Part shown: in pieces, positions 8,904-17,800 of the stretch | How positions within the stretch are numbered: position 1 is the first letter of the stretch | Layout: each line of letters opens with the position of its first letter | NCBI RefSeq assembly: GCF_023897015.1 | Contig: NZ_JAMHFY010000004.1 | Coordinates: 240,372 to 304,371, forward strand | DNA: 64,000 nt | Reading direction: 5' to 3' | DNA from: Desulfosporosinus nitroreducens | GTDB taxonomy: Bacteria > Bacillota > Desulfitobacteriia > Desulfitobacteriales > Desulfitobacteriaceae | Translations under genes and position numbers: made by a program | Notes under the pieces: model-generated | What the model saw: only the letters and a program-made list of their open reading frames with translations | Told to the model about the DNA's origin: nothing | Databases searched by the model: none

Positions 8904-10022
8904 TCACAGCATTTCACTAAAACTTTGAACTCTGGTTTTAGTTTGTTCAAAGGATGTTGTTTCTAGGTCAATTTCTATAAATAAGCTCTTAATTCCAGCT
9001 TCTTCAAACTGTCTATAGTAGATTGGATAGTCAAATTCTTCAGGGTCACAGAACTTCATCATGCAAACCACAACTGCATCTGCCTTATATACTTTAACCA
9101 TATCCATAAGCATGGGACCTCTTGATTTTTTCGTATCGACAGCAAGAGAACAACCATCGAATTCTTGCCACCATTTAGCCAATCGATATAGTGGGTCTGT
9201 ACCTGACGGAACATCATTTCTAAACAATCTTGATTCCTGTGCCAGGTCATCTGCCACAACAGCAAAACCGTTATCTTTTAAAATGTCTAATACTTCATTT
9301 GGTTCAGCCATAATTCCTGTTAAAACAACCTTTTTACCTGTAAAGGCTTCCACAGGTAAAGCTATAAGCTCTGAATTCAATTCTTTTACCATAGCGGTAT
9401 GTTTAGATTTTTCCATAAAAAATCTTGCTTTTATAATAGCATGACGTTTTATTGGATCAATAATGTTAGGATAATTAGCAGCTATGTCTGTAAATTCACG
9501 CATTACTTTACGATTTTCGTTATAAATTTCAATGCTATTGTTTAGTGCCTCATCTGAAATCTGAACACTCAATATTTTTTCTAGTTTTTCACGAACAAGC
9601 CTATATTCCTCAGCAAGAAACTTATTTGCTGCTTCAAGTTTTCTGTTTTGAGGATGAGTAAATACGATGACAGGTGATGTTCCTTTCCATTTTTGGCTAA
9701 GACATTTTAAAGTGTCACAAGGAACGGGGAAAAGTACAGCTTCTAAATCATCATATACACCTTCAAGCTGCATTTCCATAACGGATTGCATAATTGAACA
9801 AGCAAATGGAGGTAAATATGCACGGGCTTTAGAAATACTCTTTTGTCCTCCCCAAATACCTACTGGAAGAAAACCTGCAGCATGAATTATTTCTTCAGGA
9901 GCATAATAAGGCATAACACCTACTGACCCTTTGCCAGTTTCTTTCTTATAATCTTCCATAGCCTTTTTGGGATTATTTGAAATTGAAGATAATTCACTTA
10001 TAATACTTTCAATTCTACTCAT
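8904..10022 (-). CDS. lcdB: 2-Hydroxyacyl-CoA dehydratase beta subunit, lactoyl-CoA dehydratase type
   Basis: A 372-residue HgdB/FldC-family subunit. The N-terminus (ETGKGSVGVMPYYAPEE), the run FACSIMQ, PCDTLKCLSQKWKG and MKFCDPEE match, as I remember it, the lactoyl-CoA dehydratase beta subunit of Clostridium propionicum (374 residues) almost throughout. Its cysteines (FAC, PCDTLKC, KFCDPEE) are candidate 4Fe-4S ligands. Together with the alpha subunit and the activase it would remove water from (R)-lactoyl-CoA or a related 2-hydroxyacyl-CoA through a ketyl radical. The start overlaps the end of lcdA by 8 bases. Phenyllactyl- or hydroxyisocaproyl-CoA specificity cannot be excluded, but the likeness is closest to Lcd. 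This block is visibly more AT-rich than glcDF. Confidence 0.85.
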   Translation of the reverse strand: MSRIESIISELSSISNNPKKAMEDYKKETGKGSVGVMPYYAPEEIIHAAGFLPVGIWGGQKSISKARAYLPPFACSIMQSVMEMQLEGVYDDLEAVLFPVPCDTLKCLSQKWKGTSPVIVFTHPQNRKLEAANKFLAEEYRLVREKLEKILSVQISDEALNNSIEIYNENRKVMREFTDIAANYPNIIDPIKRHAIIKARFFMEKSKHTAMVKELNSELIALPVEAFTGKKVVLTGIMAEPNEVLDILKDNGFAVVADDLAQESRLFRNDVPSGTDPLYRLAKWWQEFDGCSLAVDTKKSRGPMLMDMVKVYKADAVVVCMMKFCDPEEFDYPIYYRQFEEAGIKSLFIEIDLETTSFEQTKTRVQSFSEML

Positions 10023-11280
10023 TAGAAACTCCCTCTTTCTGCTTCATCATTTCATCTAATGCCTGTACACGTGTATCAAACTGTGCAGGAGCAAAGTTAC
10101 GAGGATCAGTTTGGTCTCCATCAAAGCTTACATAGGGTAAACCATTTTCTTTTTGTAGCATATCAGCAGTTTCTACATTTAGAAAACTCATTAGCTTACA
10201 GCTTCTGTTCTGATGATAAACAACACCGTCACACTTTCCTCCACTAATTATGTCACTAAGAACCTTAACTTTGTTATCGAGACAAGTATTTATATAAATT
10301 CTAGTATAAGCTTCTGCCATTGAACTCATATCACCTGGTGTATAAGAAAGATTCCACAGACCAGGATAGGCTGAACCTGTCATTATATTGCCAAGATTCT
10401 TTAATCCTTTAAATGTATGTCCAAGGTGTGGCCAAACAGCTATACCCTCCCAAGTTACACGCTTTTGTTCACTTCCCTTAAACGCGTAGATACCATTTTT
10501 CAGATTTTCTTCAAGTTCATCTGCAAACTTTTTAAATGTAATTTCTGCGTAGTCTTTACTTCTTGCACAAACTATAAGTGCCATATAGTTGAAAAGATCA
10601 AAACAATTTAAAGGTGATGGTTTATGTGATGACAAAGAAGCAACTCTGTTCCATTGGGCAACAGAACGTTGCGTTTGTTCCTGTACTTTCAAAAATTTGT
10701 CATAGTCGAATTTCTTACCACAAATTTCCTCAAGCTGAGTAATAGCATCCTTAAACTGTTCCGCGATATAATCCTTAGCATACTGTGGAATGGGCATTGT
10801 ATGGTTAAATGGTACATCAATTATGATGAGAGGAATATTTAACTCAACGGCAAGATTCTCATACCACTTAAGCAATGTGTTACAAATGTTGTTACATGTT
10901 ATTAGAAGATCGGGAAGTGGTATTCTTGCCGCTGGGGTTTTTTCAAGCTTTTCTGGTGTTTTTCCTGTTAAAGCCTCTTCTTTTAAAAGTTCCATATAAC
11001 CAAGATTTACTCTTGCATAAGAGCAAGTATCCAGGTTATAGCCTTTTTCATCTGCAACTTCAAGCATATCTAATGCACCTTTTCTTGCACCAATACCCGC
11101 AGCATGTGTTTCAGGATATATCATAGCAATATCCATAGTAACACAAAGCTCCGAAGGAGCAACAGATGCAGACCAACAAACAAGTTTCCCTTCTTTTTTT
11201 GCCCGTCTCGCTTCTTCGTACAATTCTTCTTGATAGAAACCTAACAATTCTTTTGCCATCATATTTGTTGTATCAGTCAT
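10015..11280 (-). CDS. lcdA: 2-Hydroxyacyl-CoA dehydratase alpha subunit, lactoyl-CoA dehydratase type
   Basis: A 421-residue partner of the beta subunit. It carries LVCWSASVAP, MIYPETHAAGIGARKG, CNNICNTLLKWYE, IDVPFNHTMP, YHQNRSCKLMSF and FDGDQTDPR, all recalled from the C. propionicum alpha subunit. NNICN and RSCK contain probable cluster cysteines. The active enzyme should be an oxygen-sensitive alpha-beta dimer in the cytoplasm that is primed by one electron from the activase. It lies between the activase and lcdB in a tightly packed operon (18 bases to the activase). Confidence 0.85.
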   Translation of the reverse strand: MTDTTNMMAKELLGFYQEELYEEARRAKKEGKLVCWSASVAPSELCVTMDIAMIYPETHAAGIGARKGALDMLEVADEKGYNLDTCSYARVNLGYMELLKEEALTGKTPEKLEKTPAARIPLPDLLITCNNICNTLLKWYENLAVELNIPLIIIDVPFNHTMPIPQYAKDYIAEQFKDAITQLEEICGKKFDYDKFLKVQEQTQRSVAQWNRVASLSSHKPSPLNCFDLFNYMALIVCARSKDYAEITFKKFADELEENLKNGIYAFKGSEQKRVTWEGIAVWPHLGHTFKGLKNLGNIMTGSAYPGLWNLSYTPGDMSSMAEAYTRIYINTCLDNKVKVLSDIISGGKCDGVVYHQNRSCKLMSFLNVETADMLQKENGLPYVSFDGDQTDPRNFAPAQFDTRVQALDEMMKQKEGVSNE

Positions 11281-11298
11281 TTACCCTACCTCTTCCCT

Positions 11299-12084
11299 TT
11301 ATTTATTTGCTCCAATAACTTCTTCAAAGGCAAATATAGCTGCTCCAAGTGCAGCTGTAATTTGTGGGTTAGGAGCTACAATTACAGGTTTTTTTAGTTC
11401 TTTGCTTATTGCCCGGACAACCCCTAAGTCCTTAGCAACACCTCCGCACATAACAATGTCCTCTTCCACCCCACATCTATAGGCAAGTCCACAGGCTTTG
11501 CTAGCAACTGACTGGTGAACCCCTGCAATAATATTCTCTTTAGCAACTCCGTTGGAAAGCTGAGATATTACCTCAGATTCTGCAAAAACTGTGCAAGTGC
11601 TGCTGACCGTGGCAGGTTCTGTTGCACGAGAATCGTATTCTGCCATTTCATCAAGATTAACTTCAAGTACTCGTGACATCACATCGAGAAAACGTCCTGT
11701 TCCGGCGGCGCATTTATCATTCATAAAAAACTGCTTAACGCCGCCTTTACTGTCAAGTCTAATTGCCTTAACATCTTGACCGCCGATATCAATAATTATT
11801 TTTGCTGAAGGAACTAAAAAGAAAACTCCCTTAGCCTGACAACTGATTTCGCTGATTTGTTTGTGTGCTTCTTCCACAGAAGATCTACCGTAGCCTGTAG
11901 CAATAATTTTAGCCATGTCTTGCAATGTAAGACCTGCTTTGGAAAGAGCTTCATCTAGAACACGTTTAGGTCCTGTCGAACCTGTTCCAATCTGAATAAC
12001 TTCTCCGGCGATAATATTAACTCCATCTTCGAGTATTACAACCTTTGAGGATGAGGAACCAATATCAATCCCCATAGTAAACAT
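11299..12084 (-). CDS. lcdC: ATP-dependent activator of 2-hydroxyacyl-CoA dehydratase
   Basis: A 261-residue BadF/BadG/BcrA/D-type ASKHA protein: phosphate-1 loop GIDIGSSSSKV, phosphate-2 IDIGGQDVKA, cluster cysteine in NDKCAAGTGRFL, a second cysteine in VMCGGVA (the bridging 4Fe-4S cluster sits between two subunits), and adenosine motif near the C-terminus. It hydrolyses ATP to push a low-potential electron into the dehydratase. The length equals that of the HgdC family. It is the second gene after the CoA-transferase. The window has another member of this family at 43282-44085. Confidence 0.92.
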   Translation of the reverse strand: MFTMGIDIGSSSSKVVILEDGVNIIAGEVIQIGTGSTGPKRVLDEALSKAGLTLQDMAKIIATGYGRSSVEEAHKQISEISCQAKGVFFLVPSAKIIIDIGGQDVKAIRLDSKGGVKQFFMNDKCAAGTGRFLDVMSRVLEVNLDEMAEYDSRATEPATVSSTCTVFAESEVISQLSNGVAKENIIAGVHQSVASKACGLAYRCGVEEDIVMCGGVAKDLGVVRAISKELKKPVIVAPNPQITAALGAAIFAFEEVIGANK

Positions 12085-12100
12085 AGATTAATCTCCCTCA

Positions 12101-13657
12101 TTATTTTTTCAAGCCCATTTTTTCTTCACTAAAAAGCCTTGCGTCCATAAGCTTAATATTTTTGTCAACCGTAGGGACAAAATCCATTAAATCTATAATT
12201 TGTGTTTGAATATCAATTCCAGGAGCAACTTCTATTAAGTTAAGTCCTTCTTCTTTTAATTCAAACACAGCTCTTTCAGTAATATATAAAACGGGTTGTT
12301 CGCATTTAATGGCATATCTTCCACTAAATGTAATCTGCTCAACTTGTTTAATGAATTTCCTTTGCCTTCCTTCTTGTTCTATTATTAACTTGCCATCTTC
12401 AATTTTTTCTTTTAAGCCTCCGGCTGTAAATGTACCGCAGAAGAATACTTTTTTGGCATTTTGGGTGATATTGATGAAACCACCACAACCGGGAATTTTG
12501 GGTCCAAATCTGCTGACATTAATGTTGCCCTGTTCATCACATTCAGCTAAGCCTAAAAATGCCATGTCCAGACCGCCGCCATCATAAAAATCAAACTGAC
12601 TATTTTGATCAATAATAGCGTCAGGATTTAAAGTAGCACCAAATCTAGCTCCGCCTTGAGGACTGCCTCCAATTGCACCTGATTCAACCGTTAATGTCAT
12701 ATAACTTGCTATTCCTTCTTCACTTGCAACTTGAGCAACATACTCAGGTGTTCCTACACCTAAATTAACAACTGTATCCTCTACCAATTCCATAGCTGCT
12801 CTTCTGCCAATAACTTTTTTAATACTTAATGGGGTCATTTCAACATTACCTTCAGGTGCTCTTACTGCCCCACAAAGTGCTGGATTATATTCATGTCCGA
12901 CACTTTGTTCATGATCTTTCATATCAACTACTTCTACAACAGCATGAACATAAATGCCAGGTATTTGAACCAATCTTGGGTCTAAAGTACCACCTTTTAC
13001 AACCTTTTCCACTTGAACAATTACTTTCCCACCATTATTTATAACTGCCTGTGCTATAGATGTAACCTCAATAGTAGCTACTTCTTTTTCTAGGGTTACA
13101 TTACCATACTCATCCGCATAAGTGCCTCTAAGGAAAGCGATATCTATAGGAAATGCTTTGTAGAAAAGCTTTTCTTCATTGCCGATTTTTATAACTTCAA
13201 CTAAATCTTCTGTCGTCCTGGCGTTTATTTTACCTCCGCCATTTCTTGGATCAACAAAAGTACCTAATCCAACATGTGTAATTGTACCAGGCCTATGACC
13301 CGCAGCATCTCTAATAGTATATTCCAAAGCACCTTGTGGTAAGTTATAACCTTCACATTTATTAGCTAGACACAGTTCGCCTAACTTTGGAGCAGTATTT
13401 AAATGACCTGCTATTACTCTTTTAACCAAACCTTCGTGAGCAAAATGATCACCGCCTGTGCCGTTCCTGCTGCCTTGTGATGCTGGATAAAACAAAGTTA
13501 TATTTTGAGGATAGCCAGTCTCTAAAAATTTCTTTTCTGTAGCCTTAAAAAGTGCTTCTGGAAGACTATTTCCAACAAATCCACTTGTACAAAGAGTGTC
13601 CCCATCTTTAACTAAATCAACAGCCTCTTCTGCTGTCAGAATAATAACCTTCTTCAT
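12101..13657 (-). CDS. pct: Propionate/acetate CoA-transferase (family I)
   Basis: 518 residues combining the alpha and beta halves of family I CoA-transferases. Features are TSGFVGNSLPEAL near the N-terminus, VDPRNGGGK, VKGGTLDPR, and the catalytic glutamate segment TVESGAIGGSPQGG near residue 335. The sequence strongly recalls Pct of C. propionicum, which activates lactate with propionyl- or acetyl-CoA. The start at 13657 (MKKVIIL) is preferred over an in-frame start 18 bases upstream because GGAGGGG stands 7 bases before it. It heads the pct-lcdC-lcdA-lcdB operon. The annotation as YdiF-type acetate CoA-transferase would also fit, but the operon context supports a hydroxyacyl-CoA-forming role. 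Confidence 0.88.
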   Translation of the reverse strand: MKKVIILTAEEAVDLVKDGDTLCTSGFVGNSLPEALFKATEKKFLETGYPQNITLFYPASQGSRNGTGGDHFAHEGLVKRVIAGHLNTAPKLGELCLANKCEGYNLPQGALEYTIRDAAGHRPGTITHVGLGTFVDPRNGGGKINARTTEDLVEVIKIGNEEKLFYKAFPIDIAFLRGTYADEYGNVTLEKEVATIEVTSIAQAVINNGGKVIVQVEKVVKGGTLDPRLVQIPGIYVHAVVEVVDMKDHEQSVGHEYNPALCGAVRAPEGNVEMTPLSIKKVIGRRAAMELVEDTVVNLGVGTPEYVAQVASEEGIASYMTLTVESGAIGGSPQGGARFGATLNPDAIIDQNSQFDFYDGGGLDMAFLGLAECDEQGNINVSRFGPKIPGCGGFINITQNAKKVFFCGTFTAGGLKEKIEDGKLIIEQEGRQRKFIKQVEQITFSGRYAIKCEQPVLYITERAVFELKEEGLNLIEVAPGIDIQTQIIDLMDFVPTVDKNIKLMDARLFSEEKMGLKK

Positions 13658-13697
13658 ATTATGCCCCTCCTCCAATGTTATCCTCAGTGATTTAACC

Positions 13698-13718
13698 TGC
13701 CCCGCAAATTGCGGGGCA
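13698..13718. repeat. GC-rich hairpin upstream of pct
   Basis: TGCCCCGC pairs with GCGGGGCA across 5 bases. No T run follows on the minus strand. It would fall in the 5' leader of the pct operon. Confidence 0.35.
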
Positions 13719-13941
13719 TTTGATAAGGATATTCCGATTATTAAGTTTCAGTGGACACGTTAGTCATGATCCGTTAAATTTTAAAAGTGGTTGGACTACT
13801 TAAACAGTACAAATGAAAATGGGTATGGGATTGCTTACCAACAAAAGCTAACACAGAACTTCCAGGCTTTTCTCTGTTGTTTAACTTCCATTCCACTTGC
13901 TGCCTTGGATTCATATTGCAAACTATTTGGTAGCAGTTTTC

Positions 13942-14124
13942 TTAAAAATAGTCCTCTGCATAAAGGTTTATAAATCCACAATTTAAACAAACAAACTTTA
14001 TTATCTTTTGACTTTGTGGACTAACAACTACTTCACTATTCTCAATTAAGGTAAATACATCATCTCTTATGATGATATCCACCTGTTTTATTTGTCCAGA
14101 ATGACAAGCAATACACTCTTTCAT
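13942..14124 (-). CDS. 60-residue zinc-ribbon-like protein
   Basis: It starts with an ATG at 14124 preceded by AAGGAGAG at ideal spacing, which argues that it is real. Two CxxC pairs (CIAC near residue 4 and CLNC near residue 48) could bind one zinc. The rest (DVFTLIENSEVVV) is small and beta-rich. It lies between pct and the acyl-CoA dehydrogenase in the same orientation. The function is unknown; it may be co-transcribed with the dehydrogenase. Confidence 0.6.
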   Translation of the reverse strand: MKECIACHSGQIKQVDIIIRDDVFTLIENSEVVVSPQSQKIIKFVCLNCGFINLYAEDYF

Positions 14125-14416
14125 TCATATCTCTCCTTTCAACTTAACGACATCACTTCATAAACCGTCGGTTGGCCTTAATATTTCTTTCTTCATCAAT
14201 TGCAACCTCGAATTTATGGGAATATCATTACGCAAAATGGAAAAATGTTTGAAGGGCAATCACGATAAAACCGTGTTGTCTTAATATGAAAATATCTCGT
14301 TACCATTCCTTATGGGTCAACCCAGTGATAACTAGGAGCGTAATAACAGCGCCATTATGGGGAAGCGTATCCATTCCGCCCTCTGCCATAGACGCAAATC
14401 TATTATAACTGGGGAT

Positions 14417-15559
14417 CTAATCTTTAAAAATCTCTCCCGCAATAATCATTCTCATTATTTGATTTGTTCCTTCATAGATCTGAGTTATCTTAGCATCTCT
14501 CATCATTCTTTCAACATGATAATCCTTCATGAAGCCATTTCCACCAAGCATCTGAACGCATTCTACAGTTACATGCATGGCTGCATCTGTACAAGCCATT
14601 TTTGCCTTAGCTGCTGAAACTGCATAAGGTCTTCCTTCTTGTTTATCAAGAACTCCTTTATACAATAGATACTTAGCTTGTTCAATTTCAATCGCTAATT
14701 CAGCCATTTTAAATGCTAAATACTGATTCTTAAATAAAGGCTTGCCAAACTGTACTCTTTCTTTCAGATATTTTACCGCACAATCATATGCTCCTTCTGC
14801 AAGACCAAGTCCTTGTGCGGCGACTCCGAATCTCCCACCATCAAGAGTTTTCATTGCTATCCCAAAACCTTTTCCCTCTTGTTTTACTAAGTTTTCAGCT
14901 GGGACAATACAGTCTTCAAAAAGCAGTTCTGAAACTTTAGTTGCTCTTATCCCACATTTGTTTTCAATAGTGCCTATTGAAAATCCCGGGAAACCTTTTT
15001 CAAGAATAAACGCTGATAATCCTTTTGTTCCTTGACTTAGATCCGTTGAAGCAAATACTAAGAAGGTCTCTGATAGAGGGCCATTTGTAATGAAGCATTT
15101 GGAACCATTTAATATATAGTGATCTCCATCTTTTACAGCTCTAGTTCTTACACCTGCTGCATCTGAGCCCGCATTTGGCTCAGTTAATCCGAAAGAGCCA
15201 AATTTCTTTCCGGAACATACATCTGGAAGATATTTTTTCTTTTGTTCCTCTGAAGCGTTTTGAAATATTCCTCCTGCACAGAGAGAGGTATTTACAGAAT
15301 ATGAGATACCAACGGCACTATGCACCTTGGAAATTTCTTCTACGGCTAAGATGTAGGATAAATAATCTCCGTCGGAACCACCATATTCTGATGGGAACGG
15401 TAAGCCCAATAAACCCATCTCACCCATCTTCTTATAAAGATCTACTGGAAATGTACTAGTTTCGTCGCTCTCAAGTACGATAGGTAAAAGTTCCTTTTGT
15501 GCAAAATCCCTTGCCACTTTCTGAATCATCTCTTGCTCTTCTGTTAAACTAAAATTCAT
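14417..15559 (-). CDS. Acyl-CoA dehydrogenase (short-chain type; candidate acryloyl-CoA reductase)
   Basis: A 380-residue flavoprotein with all three acyl-CoA dehydrogenase domains. FGLTEPNAGSDA is the FAD/substrate signature, FITNGP follows, and the catalytic base glutamate lies in QIYEGTNQI near the C-terminus, which is the position of the short-chain enzymes. GGAGGAGG precedes the ATG at 15559. With pct and lcdABC upstream in the genome order, a role in reducing acryloyl-CoA to propionyl-CoA is likely, though no etfAB genes lie here, unlike the acryloyl-CoA reductase of C. propionicum. Butyryl-CoA dehydrogenase is the main alternative. A promoter overlapped by a MarR-type operator lies about 365-395 bases upstream. 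Confidence 0.88.
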   Translation of the reverse strand: MNFSLTEEQEMIQKVARDFAQKELLPIVLESDETSTFPVDLYKKMGEMGLLGLPFPSEYGGSDGDYLSYILAVEEISKVHSAVGISYSVNTSLCAGGIFQNASEEQKKKYLPDVCSGKKFGSFGLTEPNAGSDAAGVRTRAVKDGDHYILNGSKCFITNGPLSETFLVFASTDLSQGTKGLSAFILEKGFPGFSIGTIENKCGIRATKVSELLFEDCIVPAENLVKQEGKGFGIAMKTLDGGRFGVAAQGLGLAEGAYDCAVKYLKERVQFGKPLFKNQYLAFKMAELAIEIEQAKYLLYKGVLDKQEGRPYAVSAAKAKMACTDAAMHVTVECVQMLGGNGFMKDYHVERMMRDAKITQIYEGTNQIMRMIIAGEIFKD

Positions 15560-15584
15560 TTTATTACCTCCTCCTAAATTTTAA

Positions 15585-15682
15585 ATAGCCTCTCGGCATT
15601 CGCCGAGGCAGTCGGGACAAGTGTTTCCTTGAACCAACTCTATTGCAGTCCTCCTACTTTTAGTGGGAGGATATTTTTTATC
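15585..15682 (+). ncRNA. Possible small RNA with its own terminator
   Basis: A hairpin CTCGGC/GCCGAG at its start, then an unstructured linker, then TCCTCC-AC/GT-GGAGGA followed by TATTTTTT (15649-15680). This has the form of a plus-strand intrinsic terminator, yet no plus-strand gene precedes it. It would be antisense to the leader of the acyl-CoA dehydrogenase. No promoter was identified. Confidence 0.25.
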
Positions 15683-15923
15683 GAGCTAAACTGGAAATTC
15701 ACGTGGAATAATAGTTGGATGGAACCCCCATCGCCACTTCGGATTGTGTAAAAATTAATAAGAGACTATTTAATGGTTTCGCTACTTGTCTAAAAAATAT
15801 GAATTTTTATTCAGCCTACTTAAATATAAGTTCACTTGACGTTTCCATAACGCATACTAAAATCCCATATCACCTCCTCGTATTTACAATTTAATAAATA
15901 TTCAAATATGTTAGATAATTAAT

Positions 15924-15960
15924 ATATTACTTGCTAGCAAATAGTTTGTCAACAAGTTAA
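15924..15960 (-). promoter_or_regulatory. Promoter of the acyl-CoA dehydrogenase with overlapping MarR-type operator
   Basis: On the minus strand TTGACA (15952-15947), exactly 17 bases, then TAATAT (15929-15924). Two TTG-N4-CAA palindromes overlap it: TTGCTAGCAA in the spacer and TTGTCAACAA over the -35. A close copy of the block lies on the other strand just past marR. The arrangement predicts repression by blocking RNA polymerase. Confidence 0.6.
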
Positions 15961-16343
15961 TATGTATGAAATTGTATAAATATGTATATAAATAGTACTT
16001 TAGGGTTCGACATTCCTTCCGAGAAATTCCAAGTTAAATTAGCCAATTAAGCTGCTAACTACACTATGCACGTCTCTTTTGAGGCATATCAAACTACAGC
16101 CGTTGATAGTCTTGGATTTTTGATAAAGACTTCAGAGAATAATGAATGACCCTCTTGGGGTTTATTTGTCGTAGTGTGATTGCAGGTACCAGACAGATCC
16201 AACTTCATACAGCGGTGTACTGGCGGAGGTTTAGCTATAGCTAATTGTAGATTCTTGCTTGTATGATTCTGAAATGGGCCAATGTTAGATTTTATTCATC
16301 CTTTAAGAAAATCATGCTTAGCTCTGACGCTTTGTAAACTTGA

Positions 16344-16373
16344 TTGACAAAATTAATAAGTTTGAAATATAGT
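16344..16373 (+). promoter_or_regulatory. Promoter of marR
   Basis: TTGACA (16344-16349), 18-base spacer, TATAGT (16368-16373), 33 bases before the start codon. Confidence 0.55.
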
Positions 16374-16406
16374 GGTTATATCATTAAAAATAGAGGTGCA
16401 GTAATT

Positions 16407-16811
16407 ATGGAAATGACTGAATGTATTAATTTCTTACTAACTCAGGCACAACAAAAAGTTTTTAAATATTTAAAGTCAGAACTTGATCCGTTTAACGTAA
16501 CGCCTGTGCAATATGGAGTTTTACAATGTCTTTGGGATGAGGGCAGTCAAACCCCCAAGCAAATTGGGAATGTTTTGAGTTTAGATGGTTCAACTATCAC
16601 TGGAATCCTTGATAGATTGGAAAGCAAAGGATTGCTTATAAGGAATACTGGTACAGAAGATCGGCGAACCATTAAAGTTGAATTAACTGAAAAGGGATCC
16701 AAATTGCGTGAGCCAATAGGTAAAATTATTGAAGAAGTAAATATAGAAGTATTAAAACAATTTAGTTCAGACGAAAAAAATCAATTAAAGGAAGTTTTAA
16801 AGCGAATTTAA
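16407..16811 (+). CDS. MarR-family transcriptional regulator
   Basis: 134 residues with the winged helix-turn-helix of MarR: NVTPVQYGVLQCLWDEG, QIGNVLSLDGSTITGILDRLE (recognition helix) and the wing RNTGTEDRRTIKVELTEKG. The ATG at 16407 is chosen because GAGGTG precedes it; the in-frame extension upstream overlaps the promoter. It diverges from the acyl-CoA dehydrogenase across an 850-base region that carries an operator of matching style, so it is the probable regulator of that gene and perhaps of the pct-lcd genes. The ligand may be an acyl-CoA or organic acid, but nothing shows this directly. Confidence 0.9.
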   Translation: MEMTECINFLLTQAQQKVFKYLKSELDPFNVTPVQYGVLQCLWDEGSQTPKQIGNVLSLDGSTITGILDRLESKGLLIRNTGTEDRRTIKVELTEKGSKLREPIGKIIEEVNIEVLKQFSSDEKNQLKEVLKRI

Positions 16812-16817
16812 ACTAAA

Positions 16818-16866
16818 AATCTGCTATAAAAAAAGGCTGACGAAAGCCTATTTTTTATAACAGATT
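16818..16866 (+). terminator. Bidirectional terminator after marR
   Basis: Long symmetric hairpin from AATCTG to CAGATT with core AGGCT/AGCCT and A/T runs on both arms. Confidence 0.7.
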
Positions 16867-16895
16867 ATTTGTTGATAAACTATTTGTTAGCAAGT
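16867..16895 (+). promoter_or_regulatory. Second copy of the MarR-type operator block
   Basis: The reverse complement matches the block at 15929-15957 at about 25 of 29 positions, including TTGTTAGCAA and the TTGATA that stands where TTGACA stands in the first copy. Reading rightward, TTGATA-17-TAGTTT gives a weak promoter. Downstream only a 25-codon ORF remnant (ATG about 17080, with GGTGG before it) remains, so the former target gene was probably lost. Confidence 0.45.
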
Positions 16896-17152
16896 AGTTT
16901 GTAATTAACTACAACAAAATCAATAATATTGGCACTATATAATAGCAGAGTCGCAATCTTATTACGGTTGTCTACTTGAGCGTAAAAGGCATAAATATTT
17001 TGACACATAACGGAACTGTCCACTGTGTTCGATGAGTAGGGAGGGATTCCAAGTGTCAAATTGGTCATAATCAAAGGTGGAACTTATGGTTAATGCACTT
17101 GTGAGAGAGTTACGTGAGGTAAGAGCAGTAAAACAGCAATCTCATGTGTTTT

Positions 17153-17800
17153 CTATTTCGCGTTAGCAAATCGTACGCCCATATCAAACGCTTTTTCACA
17201 ATCAAGGGGGAATTGTGTAGCCTTTACTTTTGCCTTGTGCTCTTCGCTAAAAACCGGACAAAAATATTTAGAGTAATCATCAAATTGATACGTATCATAC
17301 GCTAGTAACGTTTCAGATGACCCCAACATTTTTGCGAGAAAAAACTCATTTGAGTTAATAAGAGTATGGTATCCTTTAATTTTTGCTTGTTTTTCATTTA
17401 AACCCATTGTGTAAATAAACCCTGTTTGAATTTTTCTGCCAAATAGACTTGAATATTCGCTATCGTAGACTAAATACTGGAACAAGAGTCTTTCTAAACA
17501 GCTTGACATAAGTCCAGTTTCTTTGCCGAAGTTGATAGGGGATCCTAAAATAATTGCATCTGCTGTTTCAATTTTTTTTAATACAGGTGTTAATTCATCA
17601 TTTACGGCACATTTTCCATAGCTTTTGCCACCAATCCTTTTACAACTAAAACAGCTTATACAACCACGATACTGTAAATCATAAAGATTAATAAGTTCTG
17701 TTTCTGCTCCATTAGAGGTTGCACCTTCTCGTGATTTATTAAGAAGAGTTGCAGTATTTCCATTTTTCCTAGGACTACCATTGATTGCCATGATTTTCAT
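17153..17800 (-). CDS. NADPH-dependent FMN reductase / iron-sulfur flavoprotein-like
   Basis: 215 residues with the flavodoxin-like fold. FMN phosphate loop GSPRKNGNTATLL lies at the N-terminus, then GCISCFSCKR with an additional cysteine after GKSYGKC, and LGSPINFGKETG in the middle. The compact cysteine motif suggests an Isf-type 4Fe-4S flavoprotein. The ATG at 17800 follows GGGAGG; a TTG two codons earlier is possible. It stands alone with its 3' end facing the marR gene. Substrate unknown; probably a cytosolic redox enzyme. Confidence 0.82.
   Translation of the reverse strand: MKIMAINGSPRKNGNTATLLNKSREGATSNGAETELINLYDLQYRGCISCFSCKRIGGKSYGKCAVNDELTPVLKKIETADAIILGSPINFGKETGLMSSCLERLLFQYLVYDSEYSSLFGRKIQTGFIYTMGLNEKQAKIKGYHTLINSNEFFLAKMLGSSETLLAYDTYQFDDYSKYFCPVFSEEHKAKVKATQFPLDCEKAFDMGVRFANAK

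Larger units (their letters stand above)
15560..16406. other. Long intergenic region between acyl-CoA dehydrogenase and marR
   Basis: No convincing protein gene. It contains a GC-rich hairpin at about 15588-15610, a plus-strand hairpin with T run at 15649-15680, the operator/promoter at 15924-15960, an AT-rich stretch to about 16010 and the marR promoter at 16344-16373. Bases 16010-16330 show nothing I can identify. Confidence 0.5.

Noticed and set aside
16880..17074. 64-codon minus-strand ORF
   Set aside because: It reads through the operator copy and has no start signal or recognisable domain.
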